Shown: one piece after another, positions 7,994-15,592 of the stretch
Layout: each line of letters starts with the position of its first letter
How positions within the stretch are numbered: the stretch's first letter is position 1
Assembly (NCBI RefSeq): GCF_003591485.1
Contig: NZ_QZCF01000006.1
Location: forward strand, 62,001 to 126,000
DNA length: 64,000 nucleotides
Reading direction: 5' to 3'
Origin: Paenibacillus sp. 1011MAR3C5
GTDB lineage: Bacteria; Bacillota; Bacilli; Paenibacillales; Paenibacillaceae
Notes under the pieces: generated by a model
Told to the model about the DNA's origin: nothing
Databases searched by the model: none
The model's input: only the letters and a program-made list of their open reading frames with translations
Position numbers and translations under genes: made by a program

Positions 7994-10323
7994 TCCAAAA
8001 GTTCGCTATAAGTGTTCTTTACCGCTTGCAGCCATTCCTCTGGAAGAAGCCTGCGGTAATCTTGTTCCAGATACCGGTCATCGATCAGCATCAGCTGTCC
8101 TTCGTCGGTCTCGGATCGGATAAGTCTTCCGCCCGCCTGGAGAACCTTGTTCATGCCGGGTATGACATAGGCATAGTGAAAGCCTCTATTCCCCCGCTGC
8201 TGGTAGTAAGCTCTTAACGCATCCCGCTCCAAGCCCAGCTGCGGCATGCCGACACCTACGACGACGACGCCAATTAACCGGTCCCCCGGCAAATCAACAC
8301 CCTCCGAGAAGACCCCGCCCATGACCGCGAAGCCGACGAGCGACCGCTCTCCTCCCGGCTGGAAGGCCTCCAGGAAGCCGTCACGCTCCTCCTCCGTCAT
8401 ATCGCTTCGCTGCACCTGAACGGCAGGCCGATCCCCGGGCGGCATCTCTTCGCTGTCCATCAACTCTATATATGCTTCATGGACCGCATTCATGTAGGCA
8501 TAGGACGGAAAAAACACAAAATAATTGCCCGTCCTCGACATAATCATCCGATGCACGATGCCGGCGATGGGCCTATACGATTGCCCGCGGTCATGATATC
8601 GGGTCGAGATCGGATGAATCGAGACGTCAAGCTGCCCGCTGTCAAAGGGGGATGCCAGAGAAATCGTATAGTCCTCCTCTGCCCCGCCCAGCATGTCCAT
8701 ATAATAGCCGAGAGGCGTTAGCGTGGCCGAGAAATAAATAGCAGAGCGATAACCTTTCATCATGCCCTTCAGCAGCTCGGAAGGATCGAGACAATACAGC
8801 TTCAAGCTGACATCGCTCCGCACGACTTCCGTCAATGTGGCGTAACGGGCGTCATACAGCTTCGCAGCACGGAGAAATTGCTGCGACTGGAAGTAAAGAT
8901 CCAGCCAAGTAGCGCCATCGCCCTCGAGCAGAGGCTCGATCTCCTCCGTGAAGCGCTCCACGAGCATAATCAGCTCCTCCGGCTTCTCCTGCTCCATGGC
9001 TGACGGCCTTCCGTCTCCTAGAAGCTTGCGTCTCGCGATAAAATAATCATTGATTGCTTTCGCCGCGCTATATGCGCCGGGATGCTGGCCCTTCAGCTCC
9101 CGCTGCAAGGCCAGGAAAGGGGCTTTTGTCAGCATACCGGAAAACATCTCACGTCCCCGATCTGGAAGATGATGCGCCTCATCCACAAGCAGCGCCGTCC
9201 GCTTCTTCACTTCTCCATACAGACGCTTGAACGAAACGCGAGGATCGAAGACGTAATTGTAATCGCATATGACCATGTCAGCGGCATACGCCAGGTCCAG
9301 CGAATATTCGAACGGGCACACTCGATGCTTGCGTGCGTAACGCTCGATGACAGGCCTCGTCAACAGCGTCTCCTCCCTCAGAATATCCAGAACCGCCCCG
9401 TTGATCCGATCATAGTAGCCGTCTGCGTAAGGACAATGCGCCTTCTCGCAGCGGGTCTCCTCCTGAAAGCAAATCTTGTCCTTGGCTGTAATGGTTACCG
9501 CATGCAGCCGAAGCCCCTGCGATTCCATCAGCCGCAGCGCATCCTCAGCCGCCGCTCTCGTCGTCGTTCTGGCTGTCAAATAATAAATGCGCTGAAGCAA
9601 TCCCTGGCCTATCGCTTTGATGGCGGGGTAGGTAGTGGAGATCGTCTTGCCGATGCCGGTAGGCGCTCTGGCGAACAGAGATACGCCTTCCTCTATGGAC
9701 TTGAACACAGCCCCTGCCAGCTTCCGCTGACCCGTCCGGTAGGTATGGAACGGGAACGGGAGTTGCCCGATGCTCGCATCGCGTCTCAGCTCATGCTCTC
9801 TGCGAAGCCGGGCATACGGGGCATACTGCTCGATCATGCCGAGAATATCCGATTGCAGCTCCTCGAAGCTGGCCTCCCGGATGAAGCGAATCGTCTCATC
9901 CGTCAAGGTGTGAACATACGTCAGCTGTACGCTCATCTTTGGCACGGCGTTGTCTCTCGCATACATATAGGCATAGAACCAAGCCTGCGCCCAGTGAACA
10001 GGCAGTCCTCCCTCTTCCTTCACGCGGACAAGATCGCCCCTCGTCGACTTAATCTCGTCGATCATTGGCACAGCCCCAGAGGCAAGCAGCCCATCGCATC
10101 GTCCGTCAATGGCGAACTGCAGACCTTCTCCCCAGACGATATCCGCCTTCAAGTACACTTCCTTCTGATCGTCCTCGCCATATTCACTCTGGATGCGCTG
10201 ATGCGCCTTCGTACCATCCAGCATGGCGTCCGCGCTCTGCAGCCGGGCATCGATGCTGCCGCTGGAGTAGACATATTCAACTAACTGTCTAACTGAAAGG
10301 GATACCGTATACGTCTCTGACAT
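7990..10323 (-). CDS. DinG/XPD-like helicase with N-terminal PD-(D/E)XK nuclease domain
   Basis: Superfamily 2 helicase of 777 residues. The N-terminal ~180 residues look like a RecB/Cas4-type nuclease fold (FAIDGRCDG, then IDEIKST as the D-ExK core). The helicase part has Walker A RAPTGIGKT and a VDEAHHL box. Four cysteines (ICFQ, RCEK, HCPY, VCPFE) are spaced as in the iron-sulphur domain of XPD/DinG enzymes. The C-terminal helicase motifs include GVFSEGVDLPGD. The start is supported by GAAGGAGAG upstream. Likely role: 5'-3' DNA unwinding coupled to strand cleavage in DNA repair (inference from domains). It is transcribed away from the candidate RNA gene to its right. Confidence 0.88.
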   Translation of the reverse strand: MSETYTVSLSVRQLVEYVYSSGSIDARLQSADAMLDGTKAHQRIQSEYGEDDQKEVYLKADIVWGEGLQFAIDGRCDGLLASGAVPMIDEIKSTRGDLVRVKEEGGLPVHWAQAWFYAYMYARDNAVPKMSVQLTYVHTLTDETIRFIREASFEELQSDILGMIEQYAPYARLRREHELRRDASIGQLPFPFHTYRTGQRKLAGAVFKSIEEGVSLFARAPTGIGKTISTTYPAIKAIGQGLLQRIYYLTARTTTRAAAEDALRLMESQGLRLHAVTITAKDKICFQEETRCEKAHCPYADGYYDRINGAVLDILREETLLTRPVIERYARKHRVCPFEYSLDLAYAADMVICDYNYVFDPRVSFKRLYGEVKKRTALLVDEAHHLPDRGREMFSGMLTKAPFLALQRELKGQHPGAYSAAKAINDYFIARRKLLGDGRPSAMEQEKPEELIMLVERFTEEIEPLLEGDGATWLDLYFQSQQFLRAAKLYDARYATLTEVVRSDVSLKLYCLDPSELLKGMMKGYRSAIYFSATLTPLGYYMDMLGGAEEDYTISLASPFDSGQLDVSIHPISTRYHDRGQSYRPIAGIVHRMIMSRTGNYFVFFPSYAYMNAVHEAYIELMDSEEMPPGDRPAVQVQRSDMTEEERDGFLEAFQPGGERSLVGFAVMGGVFSEGVDLPGDRLIGVVVVGVGMPQLGLERDALRAYYQQRGNRGFHYAYVIPGMNKVLQAGGRLIRSETDEGQLMLIDDRYLEQDYRRLLPEEWLQAVKNTYSELLD

Positions 10324-10430
10324 AATCTCTCCTTCACGTCCGCCCGAAAGAACATTTGTTCCCTTAGTTTAGCATACATCCAAGAGTTGTCCAGCCGTTC
10401 CAAGGATGCATTTCCATGCATAAAATCGGG

Positions 10431-10460
10431 TTGACAGCAAAAAAAAACCTATGGTAGTAT
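10431..10460 (+). promoter_or_regulatory. Sigma-A promoter of the candidate structured RNA
   Basis: Consensus TTGACA (10431-10436), 18-bp spacer containing an A9 tract, and TAGTAT (10455-10460). The nearest protein start downstream is more than 330 bases away, beyond a terminator. Confidence 0.75.
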
Positions 10461-10466
10461 GAAAAT

Positions 10467-10766
10467 CAATTCACTTGAACGGAGGGTTACGTGTGTTGAA
10501 CTGATGATTCGATTGCTCGATGCGCATAGAATACAGGTAGTGCCTATAGGCTCTCTTTGTGCATCGTAATCGAAGAATGGTTTGCCATACGGTAACCCAA
10601 TTACAGAAGGGCGCATCCCGCGCAACCCCCGCCTGCAAGGACAATAACGGCTATAGCATACGCTGACTGCCCATGCCTATTGTCACTTCCGAAGGCTTGG
10701 CGTTCGCTTCACGCTCCCTTATGTTCTCGATTACGACTCGCACAGGCCTATGGCCTGTGTTTTTTT
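10467..10766 (+). ncRNA. Candidate structured non-coding RNA or long leader (~300 nt)
   Basis: The stretch runs from a consensus promoter to a strong terminator and contains no credible protein gene. Visible structure: GGGTTAC (10485-10491) pairs with GTAACCC (10596-10602), extended by GTGTG with CATAC across a bulge. Inside it CGATGCGCA (10521-10529) pairs with TGTGCATCG (10558-10566), flanked by CGATT/AATCG. In the second half GACAATA pairs with TATTGTC, extended by AAG/CTT across a bulge, and small hairpins precede the terminator. I could not match it to 6S, SRP, tmRNA, RNase P or a riboswitch class I know. It could also be an attenuated leader of the hydrolase gene downstream. Confidence 0.55.
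10741..10766 (+). terminator. Terminator of the candidate RNA
   Basis: Perfect 8-bp stem CACAGGCC/GGCCTGTG with loop TAT, followed by seven Ts. It sits 31 bases before the ATG of the hydrolase gene. Confidence 0.9.
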
Positions 10767-10797
10767 ATTCTCGAACCCCGAATGGAGGAATGATGAT

Positions 10798-11643
10798 ATG
10801 ACTCAAAAGCTAATTACGAACGATGGAGCGGTTATCTATACGGAAAGCTTCGGCAATCCAGCACACCCTGCCGTCTTGCTCATTATGGGAGCGCAGTCCT
10901 CCCTCGTTTGGTGGCAGGAGGCCTTCTGCCACTATCTCGCTGACGAAGGCCGGTTTGTGATCCGGTACGACAACCGTGACACCGGACTATCCACCACATA
11001 CGAGCCCGGCCAGCCAGGCTATACATTCGAGGATATGGCCGATGACGCCATTCATATTCTGGACGGCTACGGCATTGAGCAGGCCCATATTGTCGGCATG
11101 TCCATGGGCGGCATGCTGGCTCAGATGATTGCGCTTCGCCACAAGTCCCGCGTACGCACCATTACGCTGCTTGCAACTTCTAACTTCGCTGCACATCTTC
11201 CTCCTATGGAAGAAAAGATAATGGACTATTTCTCGAATGCAGGTCAATTAGACTGGACGGACACCCAAGCTGTCATCAACTTCAATATCGACAAGTCAAA
11301 GCTGCTCTCCGGCTCCAAAAACCCGTTCGATCTGCCTCGGATCTCCCAGCTGGCTGAGGAAGAAGCGAGACGCAGCTCTCGAATGGAGAGCATCAACAAT
11401 CACGTCTTGGTCTCAGGCGGGGAGCATTACTTGACGCGCACAAGCGAGATTGATATTCCCGCTCTAGTTATTCACGGAACGGAGGACCCCATCATTCCCT
11501 ATCCGCATGGCCAGCATCTGGCGGATACCATCCCTGGAGCCACACTAGTCACGTTAGAGGGAAGCGGCCATGAGCTGCACCATCATGACTGGGATGCCAT
11601 TATCGGAGCGATCAGGGCCCATACTTCAATCAGATGCTCATAA
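10798..11643 (+). CDS. Alpha/beta-fold hydrolase
   Basis: Cytoplasmic hydrolase of 281 residues. The ATG at 10798 has GGAGG 9 bases upstream; an in-frame ATG at 10750 falls inside the preceding terminator and is rejected. The catalytic triad is visible: Ser in GMSMGG (about residue 102), Asp in GTEDPI and His in GSGHELH. The oxyanion region begins LLIMGAQSSL. It resembles the RdmC/aclacinomycin-methylesterase-like group, but the substrate cannot be named. It may depend on read-through of the upstream terminator. A terminator follows 10 bp after the stop, so it appears to be a single-gene unit. Confidence 0.85.
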   Translation: MTQKLITNDGAVIYTESFGNPAHPAVLLIMGAQSSLVWWQEAFCHYLADEGRFVIRYDNRDTGLSTTYEPGQPGYTFEDMADDAIHILDGYGIEQAHIVGMSMGGMLAQMIALRHKSRVRTITLLATSNFAAHLPPMEEKIMDYFSNAGQLDWTDTQAVINFNIDKSKLLSGSKNPFDLPRISQLAEEEARRSSRMESINNHVLVSGGEHYLTRTSEIDIPALVIHGTEDPIIPYPHGQHLADTIPGATLVTLEGSGHELHHHDWDAIIGAIRAHTSIRCS

Positions 11644-11653
11644 AAGCAGACAA

Positions 11654-11702
11654 CGGCAGCCCAGAATACCTGAATGGTATTCTGAACTGCCGCTTATTTT
11701 TG
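11654..11702 (+). terminator. Terminator after the hydrolase
   Basis: Stem CGGCAG...CTGCCG continues as AGAATACC/GGTATTCT with loop TGAAT, followed by CTTATTTTT. Confidence 0.85.
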
Positions 11703-11710
11703 ACTATAGC

Positions 11711-11866
11711 TTAGATTTCCCGCTTCTGCTCCGTCTTCTGCTCATAAGCGCTCCCGATTTCAGGCACCTCTGTGAACAATCCAAATTCCTCGTCAATGTC
11801 CCGTTCGGTAACCAATCCTTCGTGCTTGACGGTGTCCGGCAGCTTCACGCGTTGATGCTCCTTCAA
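11711..11866 (-). CDS. Small charged hypothetical protein (51 aa)
   Basis: A TTG start with GAGGAGG 7 bases upstream opens a 51-codon frame (MKEHQRVKLPDTVKHEGLV at the N-terminus, ending EQKTEQKREI). It is strongly charged, has no membrane segment and no cysteine. Position, ribosome binding site and natural codon use support a real small gene. I do not recognise the family. It converges on the hydrolase terminator. Confidence 0.6.
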   Translation of the reverse strand: MKEHQRVKLPDTVKHEGLVTERDIDEEFGLFTEVPEIGSAYEQKTEQKREI

Positions 11867-11967
11867 AACAAGGCCTCCTCATGCAAGTGCTGGCTTTCTA
11901 ATCTTGCTATAGATTACCCTTTCTAGGGCACAAACAACCAACACGCGAACCGTTCCCTCTATATACA

Positions 11968-12010
11968 GAAGAACGCTGCATGAAAGGGATCCCTCCATGC
12001 AGCGTTCTTC
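11968..12010 (-). terminator. Long hairpin after ydjO (possible terminator)
   Basis: A 15-bp near-perfect inverted repeat (GAACGCTGCATG and its complement, around AGGGATCCCT) 15 bases past the ydjO stop. Neither strand has a proper U-run, so termination is plausible but not certain. Confidence 0.55.
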
Positions 12011-12024
12011 GGAATGGCAGCAGC

Positions 12025-12231
12025 TTAGCCCTTCAGTTCTGCCGTCGAATTGACCAGCATGGGTAGCATTTTTTCGCCGCTTACCATTGGCGCGTTGCAC
12101 ATAATACAGCTTGGCACTCGCTCGAATGAAAAGTTGTCTCTCATCCAGCTGTTGCAGCCCTCAGTCTCGCATGTCCATACTTTCGTGTTTTCAAGCGGAA
12201 TTTCTTCTAGCGGTTTTTTACGATTGTACAT
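12025..12231 (-). CDS. ydjO: YdjO-family cold-inducible zinc-ribbon-like protein
   Basis: Small protein of 68 residues, matching the length of B. subtilis YdjO. The start ATG at 12231 follows GAAGGAGG by 6 bases; an upstream in-frame ATG (12321) would add a 30-residue basic extension that does not fit the family. Key pattern: WTCETEGCNSWMRDNF, then PSCIMCNAPM, two cysteine pairs (C-x4-C and C-x2-C) likely to bind zinc. YdjO genes are cold-induced in Bacillus; the molecular function is unknown. Regulation here is not visible, though the 5' region contains a long hairpin (12353-12392). Confidence 0.85.
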   Translation of the reverse strand: MYNRKKPLEEIPLENTKVWTCETEGCNSWMRDNFSFERVPSCIMCNAPMVSGEKMLPMLVNSTAELKG

Positions 12232-12352
12232 GGCCAGCCTCCTTCGCGCCAGCGCCAACGCTTGCCGATGAGCCGGCAGGCGTCCGCCTCGCAGATATGT
12301 GTAATGTGCGTTCCCCGTCATCTTGCTGCCTCCGACAAGCCCTGGACAAAAC

Positions 12353-12392
12353 GGAAAACTGCCTCAAACGCTAGGTCAGCGGGCAGTTTTCG
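12353..12392. other. Hairpin in the 380-bp gap upstream of ydjO
   Basis: GAAAACTGCC and its complement GGCAGTTTTC enclose a second small stem CGCT/AGCG. Apart from this hairpin and the AGGAGG site of the next gene, I see no gene in 12232-12611. It may be part of the ydjO 5' untranslated region or a terminator for an antisense transcript. Confidence 0.5.
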
Positions 12393-12611
12393 TCTATGGG
12401 GCTCTGTCGTCTCCAAGGTGACAACAGGAAGTTAAGTATTAAATTTCCGTCATTGTACCATGTACACCGGAATAAGGCAAATCCCTTCAATACTTGTTAT
12501 TTTGAACGCTCCATTACGCCAGAATGGGCTTGCATGCCCTATTTCACTATTATTATTCAAGAGAATCGAAATTCATGACTCGGGGGAAAGTGGACAGGAG
12601 GAGGTGAGCTA

Positions 12612-12743
12612 ATGAGCCAGACAGATTCATTCGTGGACAAAGTGAAAAACACGCAGCAAAAAGCCGAGCGGAACAAGCGTACCAACGGCCAGGGATCGCC
12701 AGGCGCCCAGCTATCCAACAAGCAGCATAGCACCAATAAATAA
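12612..12743 (+). CDS. Small hydrophilic hypothetical protein (43 aa)
   Basis: An ATG preceded by AGGAGGTGAGCTA opens a 43-codon frame. The product is Lys/Gln/Asn-rich (MSQTDSFVDKVKNTQQKAER at the start, KQHSTNK at the end), without hydrophobic segments. It resembles the small basic spore-associated peptides of Bacilli in composition only; I cannot assign a family. A terminator follows 15 bp after the stop, which supports a separate transcription unit. Confidence 0.65.
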   Translation: MSQTDSFVDKVKNTQQKAERNKRTNGQGSPGAQLSNKQHSTNK

Positions 12744-12757
12744 TCGCCAGAAATGCC

Positions 12758-12794
12758 AAAAGAGGCTCCCCTGTTATCCAGGGAAGCCTCTTTA
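12758..12794. terminator. Bidirectional terminator between small gene and yidC
   Basis: AGAGGCT...AGCCTCT stem with inner CCCTG/CAGGG and loop TTAT. TTTA follows on the plus strand and TTTT on the minus strand, so it can serve both converging genes. Confidence 0.8.
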
Positions 12795-12841
12795 TAATGG
12801 TTAGGGATACGTGTGCAACTCGCTTGATCTCTCCAATAGGA

Positions 12842-13693
12842 TCAAGCCCCGCTCTTCCGGGTCTTGGCCTTAGGCGCCTCGATGACGGTGTCTGGAAGCT
12901 TGACCGGCGGATATAGCTTGGCAAGCAGAAAGGATTGTCCGATCATAAACAATCCCCCCGTCACCCAATACAGCGATATAGCAGCAGGCGCCCACAAGGC
13001 GAATAATCCCATCAGGATCGGCGAGAGATAGCCCATGAACGCCAGTTGCTTGTTAGCCGAGTTGTCGACGCCTCTTTGGGACACCTTGAATTGCAAGAAA
13101 TAGACGAAGGCCGCTATAAGCGGCAACCATAGATCCGGCTCCCCTAGCTTGAACCAGAGGAATGTGTGGGTAGACATCTCCGGTGTCAGCCGTATAGCCG
13201 AATACAGCCCCGTCAGGATCGGCAATTGAATGAGCATCGGCAGGCAGCCGATCGCAAGCGGATTGACATTATGCTTCTGATACAGCTCCATGGTCTCCTG
13301 CTGCTTCTTCTTTAGCACATCTTGGTCCTTCTTATCCTTGTACTTCGTCTCCAGAGCTTTCAACTCCGGCTGCAGCACGGCCATCTTGGCTTTCATGCTC
13401 CGCTGCGACTTATGCTGTCTAACCATCAGCGGGAAGAGAGCAAGACGGATAATAAGGGTGATCGCTATGACAGCGAGACCGTAATTATCACCCAGTGCTC
13501 CTGCCATACCGCTAATCAGCTCGGATAGCGGATAGATAACATAATGATTGAACACGCCCGGCGTATCCTCATTGATCGTTCCTGTGGCTGAACCGCAGCC
13601 AGGCAGGATGACCAGCAGCGCCAGCACTGCGAGCGCAACAATAATTTTCTTTATCCCGCTATTCCGGGAAGAGATGAATGATCGATTGGACAT
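12842..13693 (-). CDS. yidC: YidC/Oxa1-family membrane protein insertase (lipoprotein)
   Basis: Insertase of 283 residues, usual for Gram-positive YidC1/SpoIIIJ-type proteins. A signal peptide ends in a lipobox (VILPGC, Cys about 33), then five membrane segments. The conserved positive residue of the hydrophilic groove is in TLIIRLALFPL (about residue 80). The cytoplasmic loop is rich in Lys/Gln (MKAKMAVLQPELKALETKYK). It inserts membrane proteins with or without SecYEG. No rnpA/rpmH neighbours are seen, so this is probably a second paralogue outside the oriC cluster (inference). Its start overlaps the end of a small membrane gene. Confidence 0.93.
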   Translation of the reverse strand: MSNRSFISSRNSGIKKIIVALAVLALLVILPGCGSATGTINEDTPGVFNHYVIYPLSELISGMAGALGDNYGLAVIAITLIIRLALFPLMVRQHKSQRSMKAKMAVLQPELKALETKYKDKKDQDVLKKKQQETMELYQKHNVNPLAIGCLPMLIQLPILTGLYSAIRLTPEMSTHTFLWFKLGEPDLWLPLIAAFVYFLQFKVSQRGVDNSANKQLAFMGYLSPILMGLFALWAPAAISLYWVTGGLFMIGQSFLLAKLYPPVKLPDTVIEAPKAKTRKSGA

Positions 13694-13992
13694 ATAGCCC
13701 CTCCTCGTTGATTGGATCTAGCTTGAACCAACGAGGCGTTGCACTCCGGATCATCTTCTTCCGGCGCATCCTTGCGCTTGATATGACGGACCAGCCGCTT
13801 CTGTACGACGGCGGCAATCGCCACAATGCGGCGTTCCGTTGCAATCAGCATCCCTTTCTCATCATCGCTGCGGATGATCGTCGCAGACACCGTATGCAAA
13901 TGGGCAGAATAAAGTCCTGCTACTGCGCAGATCCAGCCGATCGTAAGCAGATAGGGCAGCCATTCCTGGAGCTCCAACTCGAACATTTCCAT
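13651..13992 (-). CDS. Small membrane-associated hypothetical protein overlapping yidC
   Basis: A 113-residue frame whose ATG follows GGGAGGG by about 5 bases. One hydrophobic segment (LPYLLTIGWICAVAGLY, about residues 12-28) is followed by a charged cytoplasmic-type region with HIKRKDAPEEDDPE. Its 3' end overlaps the first 43 bases of yidC, and the yidC ribosome binding site lies inside it, suggesting translational coupling. I do not recognise the family. Codon use looks coding, but confirmation needs homologues. Confidence 0.55.
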   Translation of the reverse strand: MEMFELELQEWLPYLLTIGWICAVAGLYSAHLHTVSATIIRSDDEKGMLIATERRIVAIAAVVQKRLVRHIKRKDAPEEDDPECNASLVQARSNQRGGAICPIDHSSLPGIAG

Positions 13993-14083
13993 CCCTCCCT
14001 TCCTCGGATTACAAATCGTTTTTAATTATACGGATGCAAACTGGTTATAGTAACAACAATTCACAATGATCTGGAGAGGGCTT

Positions 14084-15592
14084 ATGCGAAGAACGACTTT
14101 GCTGCGAATGATCTATCTGTTTCTTATTGTGTTCGTTGCCTCAACGGCATGGCTGCCCAGTCTTATTGGCGATACCCGCACAGGATTCGAACGCAATGCA
14201 TCTACAGCTGTCGCCCCTACTGCTCCCAGCATCGGGGAAAAAGGAACGATTGTGCTCGGCACATCGCCCGACTATCCGCCCTATGAAAATGTGGATGCCA
14301 AAAACAACGGCGATATTGTCGGCATGGATATCGATATCGCTGCATTCATAGCGGCCCAGCTTGGCTATAAGCTTGAGATCGCCGCGATGGACTTCAACGG
14401 ACTGATCGCCGCCTTGCAGACAGGGCGTGTAGACTTTGTCATGTCTGCAATGTCCGTCACGGAGGAACGAAAGCAGAACGTCGACTTCTCTTCTACCTAT
14501 TATGTAGCCCGGAACACCATCGTGTCCAGAAAGAATGAGCCTTATGAGTCAAGTGAATCACTGGGAGGAAAAACAGTCGGCACCCAGCTTGGTTCGACGC
14601 AGGATCTCTACGCCCAGACGCTGGAAGGCGTCGAGCTCAAGAAGCTGAACCGAATTCCGGACCTCATACAGGAGCTGAAGACGGGCCGCATTCAAGCGGT
14701 AATCGTAGAAGATGCCGTTGCAGTAGAGATGACCGCAGCGAACTCGGACCTCATGATGAGCTTCCTGCCGCCAGGGAGCTCGGAGGACGGATATGCGATT
14801 GCGTTCCCTAAAGGCTCCGCTCTGGTGGAGACCTTCAACGGCGTGCTAGAGGAAATGAAGGCAAGCGGACAGATCGACGCCATAGTGGACAAATGGTTTG
14901 CCTCAGAACGCGAGCCGCAAGCGGACAACTTCCTGAATCTGAACTTCGGCATACTGAAAGGCTACATTCCTTACATGCTGAAGGGCGTCTATGTGACACT
15001 GCTCTTTACGCTTGTATCCGCCGCATTCGGTTTTATATGGGGCACCATTCTATCTCTCTTCAAAATATCCGGTGTCAAGCCGCTGGAGTGGTTCGCGACC
15101 GCCTATACCTCTGTGCTGCGCGGAACGCCGCTGCTCCTGCAGCTCTTCCTGATCTATTACGCGACGCCGCAGCTGTTCCAATACGACATCTCACCGCTCA
15201 TGGCGGCGGGATTGGCGTTCGGCCTCAACTCCGCCGCTTATCTCTCGGAGACGATTCGCGGCGGCATTATGGCCGTCGATAAGGGGCAGCGGGAGGCGGC
15301 CATGTCACTTGGCATCCCGTATCGGACGATGATGATCAGCATCATCCTGCCGCAGGCCGTACGGACCATTCTTCCCGCGCTTGTGAATGAATGCGTCGCC
15401 TTGCTGAAGGAATCATCGCTCGTCTCCGTTATTGGCGTGCAGGATATTATGCGCAGGGCCAATGTTGTGCAGGCGACAGAATTCCGCGCGCTGGAGGCGC
15501 TCCTGTTCGCCGGGGTGATCTATTACGTATTGGTGCTCGTGCTCACCTCGCTTGCCCATCTGCTGGAAAGGAGGCTTCGCCGCAGTGATTAA
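14084..15592 (+). CDS. Amino-acid ABC importer, fused binding domain and permease
   Basis: A 502-residue fusion. Signal-anchor at the N-terminus (residues ~8-25), a solute-binding domain of the SBP_bac_3 type (GTIVLGTSPDYPPYENV, FNGLIAALQTGRVDFVMSAM), then a HisM/GlnP-type permease with the EAA-loop EAAMSLGIPYRTMM. Such fusions tether the receptor to the transporter as in lactococcal GlnPQ. The ATG at 14084 is chosen because GGAGAGGG lies 3-10 bases upstream. It overlaps the ATPase gene by 8 bp, so the two are translationally coupled. Probable substrate: a polar amino acid such as glutamine or cystine; sequence alone cannot decide. Confidence 0.92.
   Translation: MRRTTLLRMIYLFLIVFVASTAWLPSLIGDTRTGFERNASTAVAPTAPSIGEKGTIVLGTSPDYPPYENVDAKNNGDIVGMDIDIAAFIAAQLGYKLEIAAMDFNGLIAALQTGRVDFVMSAMSVTEERKQNVDFSSTYYVARNTIVSRKNEPYESSESLGGKTVGTQLGSTQDLYAQTLEGVELKKLNRIPDLIQELKTGRIQAVIVEDAVAVEMTAANSDLMMSFLPPGSSEDGYAIAFPKGSALVETFNGVLEEMKASGQIDAIVDKWFASEREPQADNFLNLNFGILKGYIPYMLKGVYVTLLFTLVSAAFGFIWGTILSLFKISGVKPLEWFATAYTSVLRGTPLLLQLFLIYYATPQLFQYDISPLMAAGLAFGLNSAAYLSETIRGGIMAVDKGQREAAMSLGIPYRTMMISIILPQAVRTILPALVNECVALLKESSLVSVIGVQDIMRRANVVQATEFRALEALLFAGVIYYVLVLVLTSLAHLLERRLRRSD

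Noticed and set aside
10504..10569. 21-codon ORF inside the candidate RNA
   Set aside because: The GGAGGG is about 16 bases from the ATG, too far, and the frame overlaps the main helix.
10461..10740. Mg-sensing M-box or other known riboswitch
   Set aside because: Short matches such as ATACGCTGACTGCCC recall the M-box, but they are in the wrong order and no magnesium transporter follows.
11570..11926. 118-codon plus-strand frame over the hydrolase 3' end
   Set aside because: It begins inside the hydrolase gene, crosses a terminator and is antisense to the 51-residue gene; no ribosome binding site.
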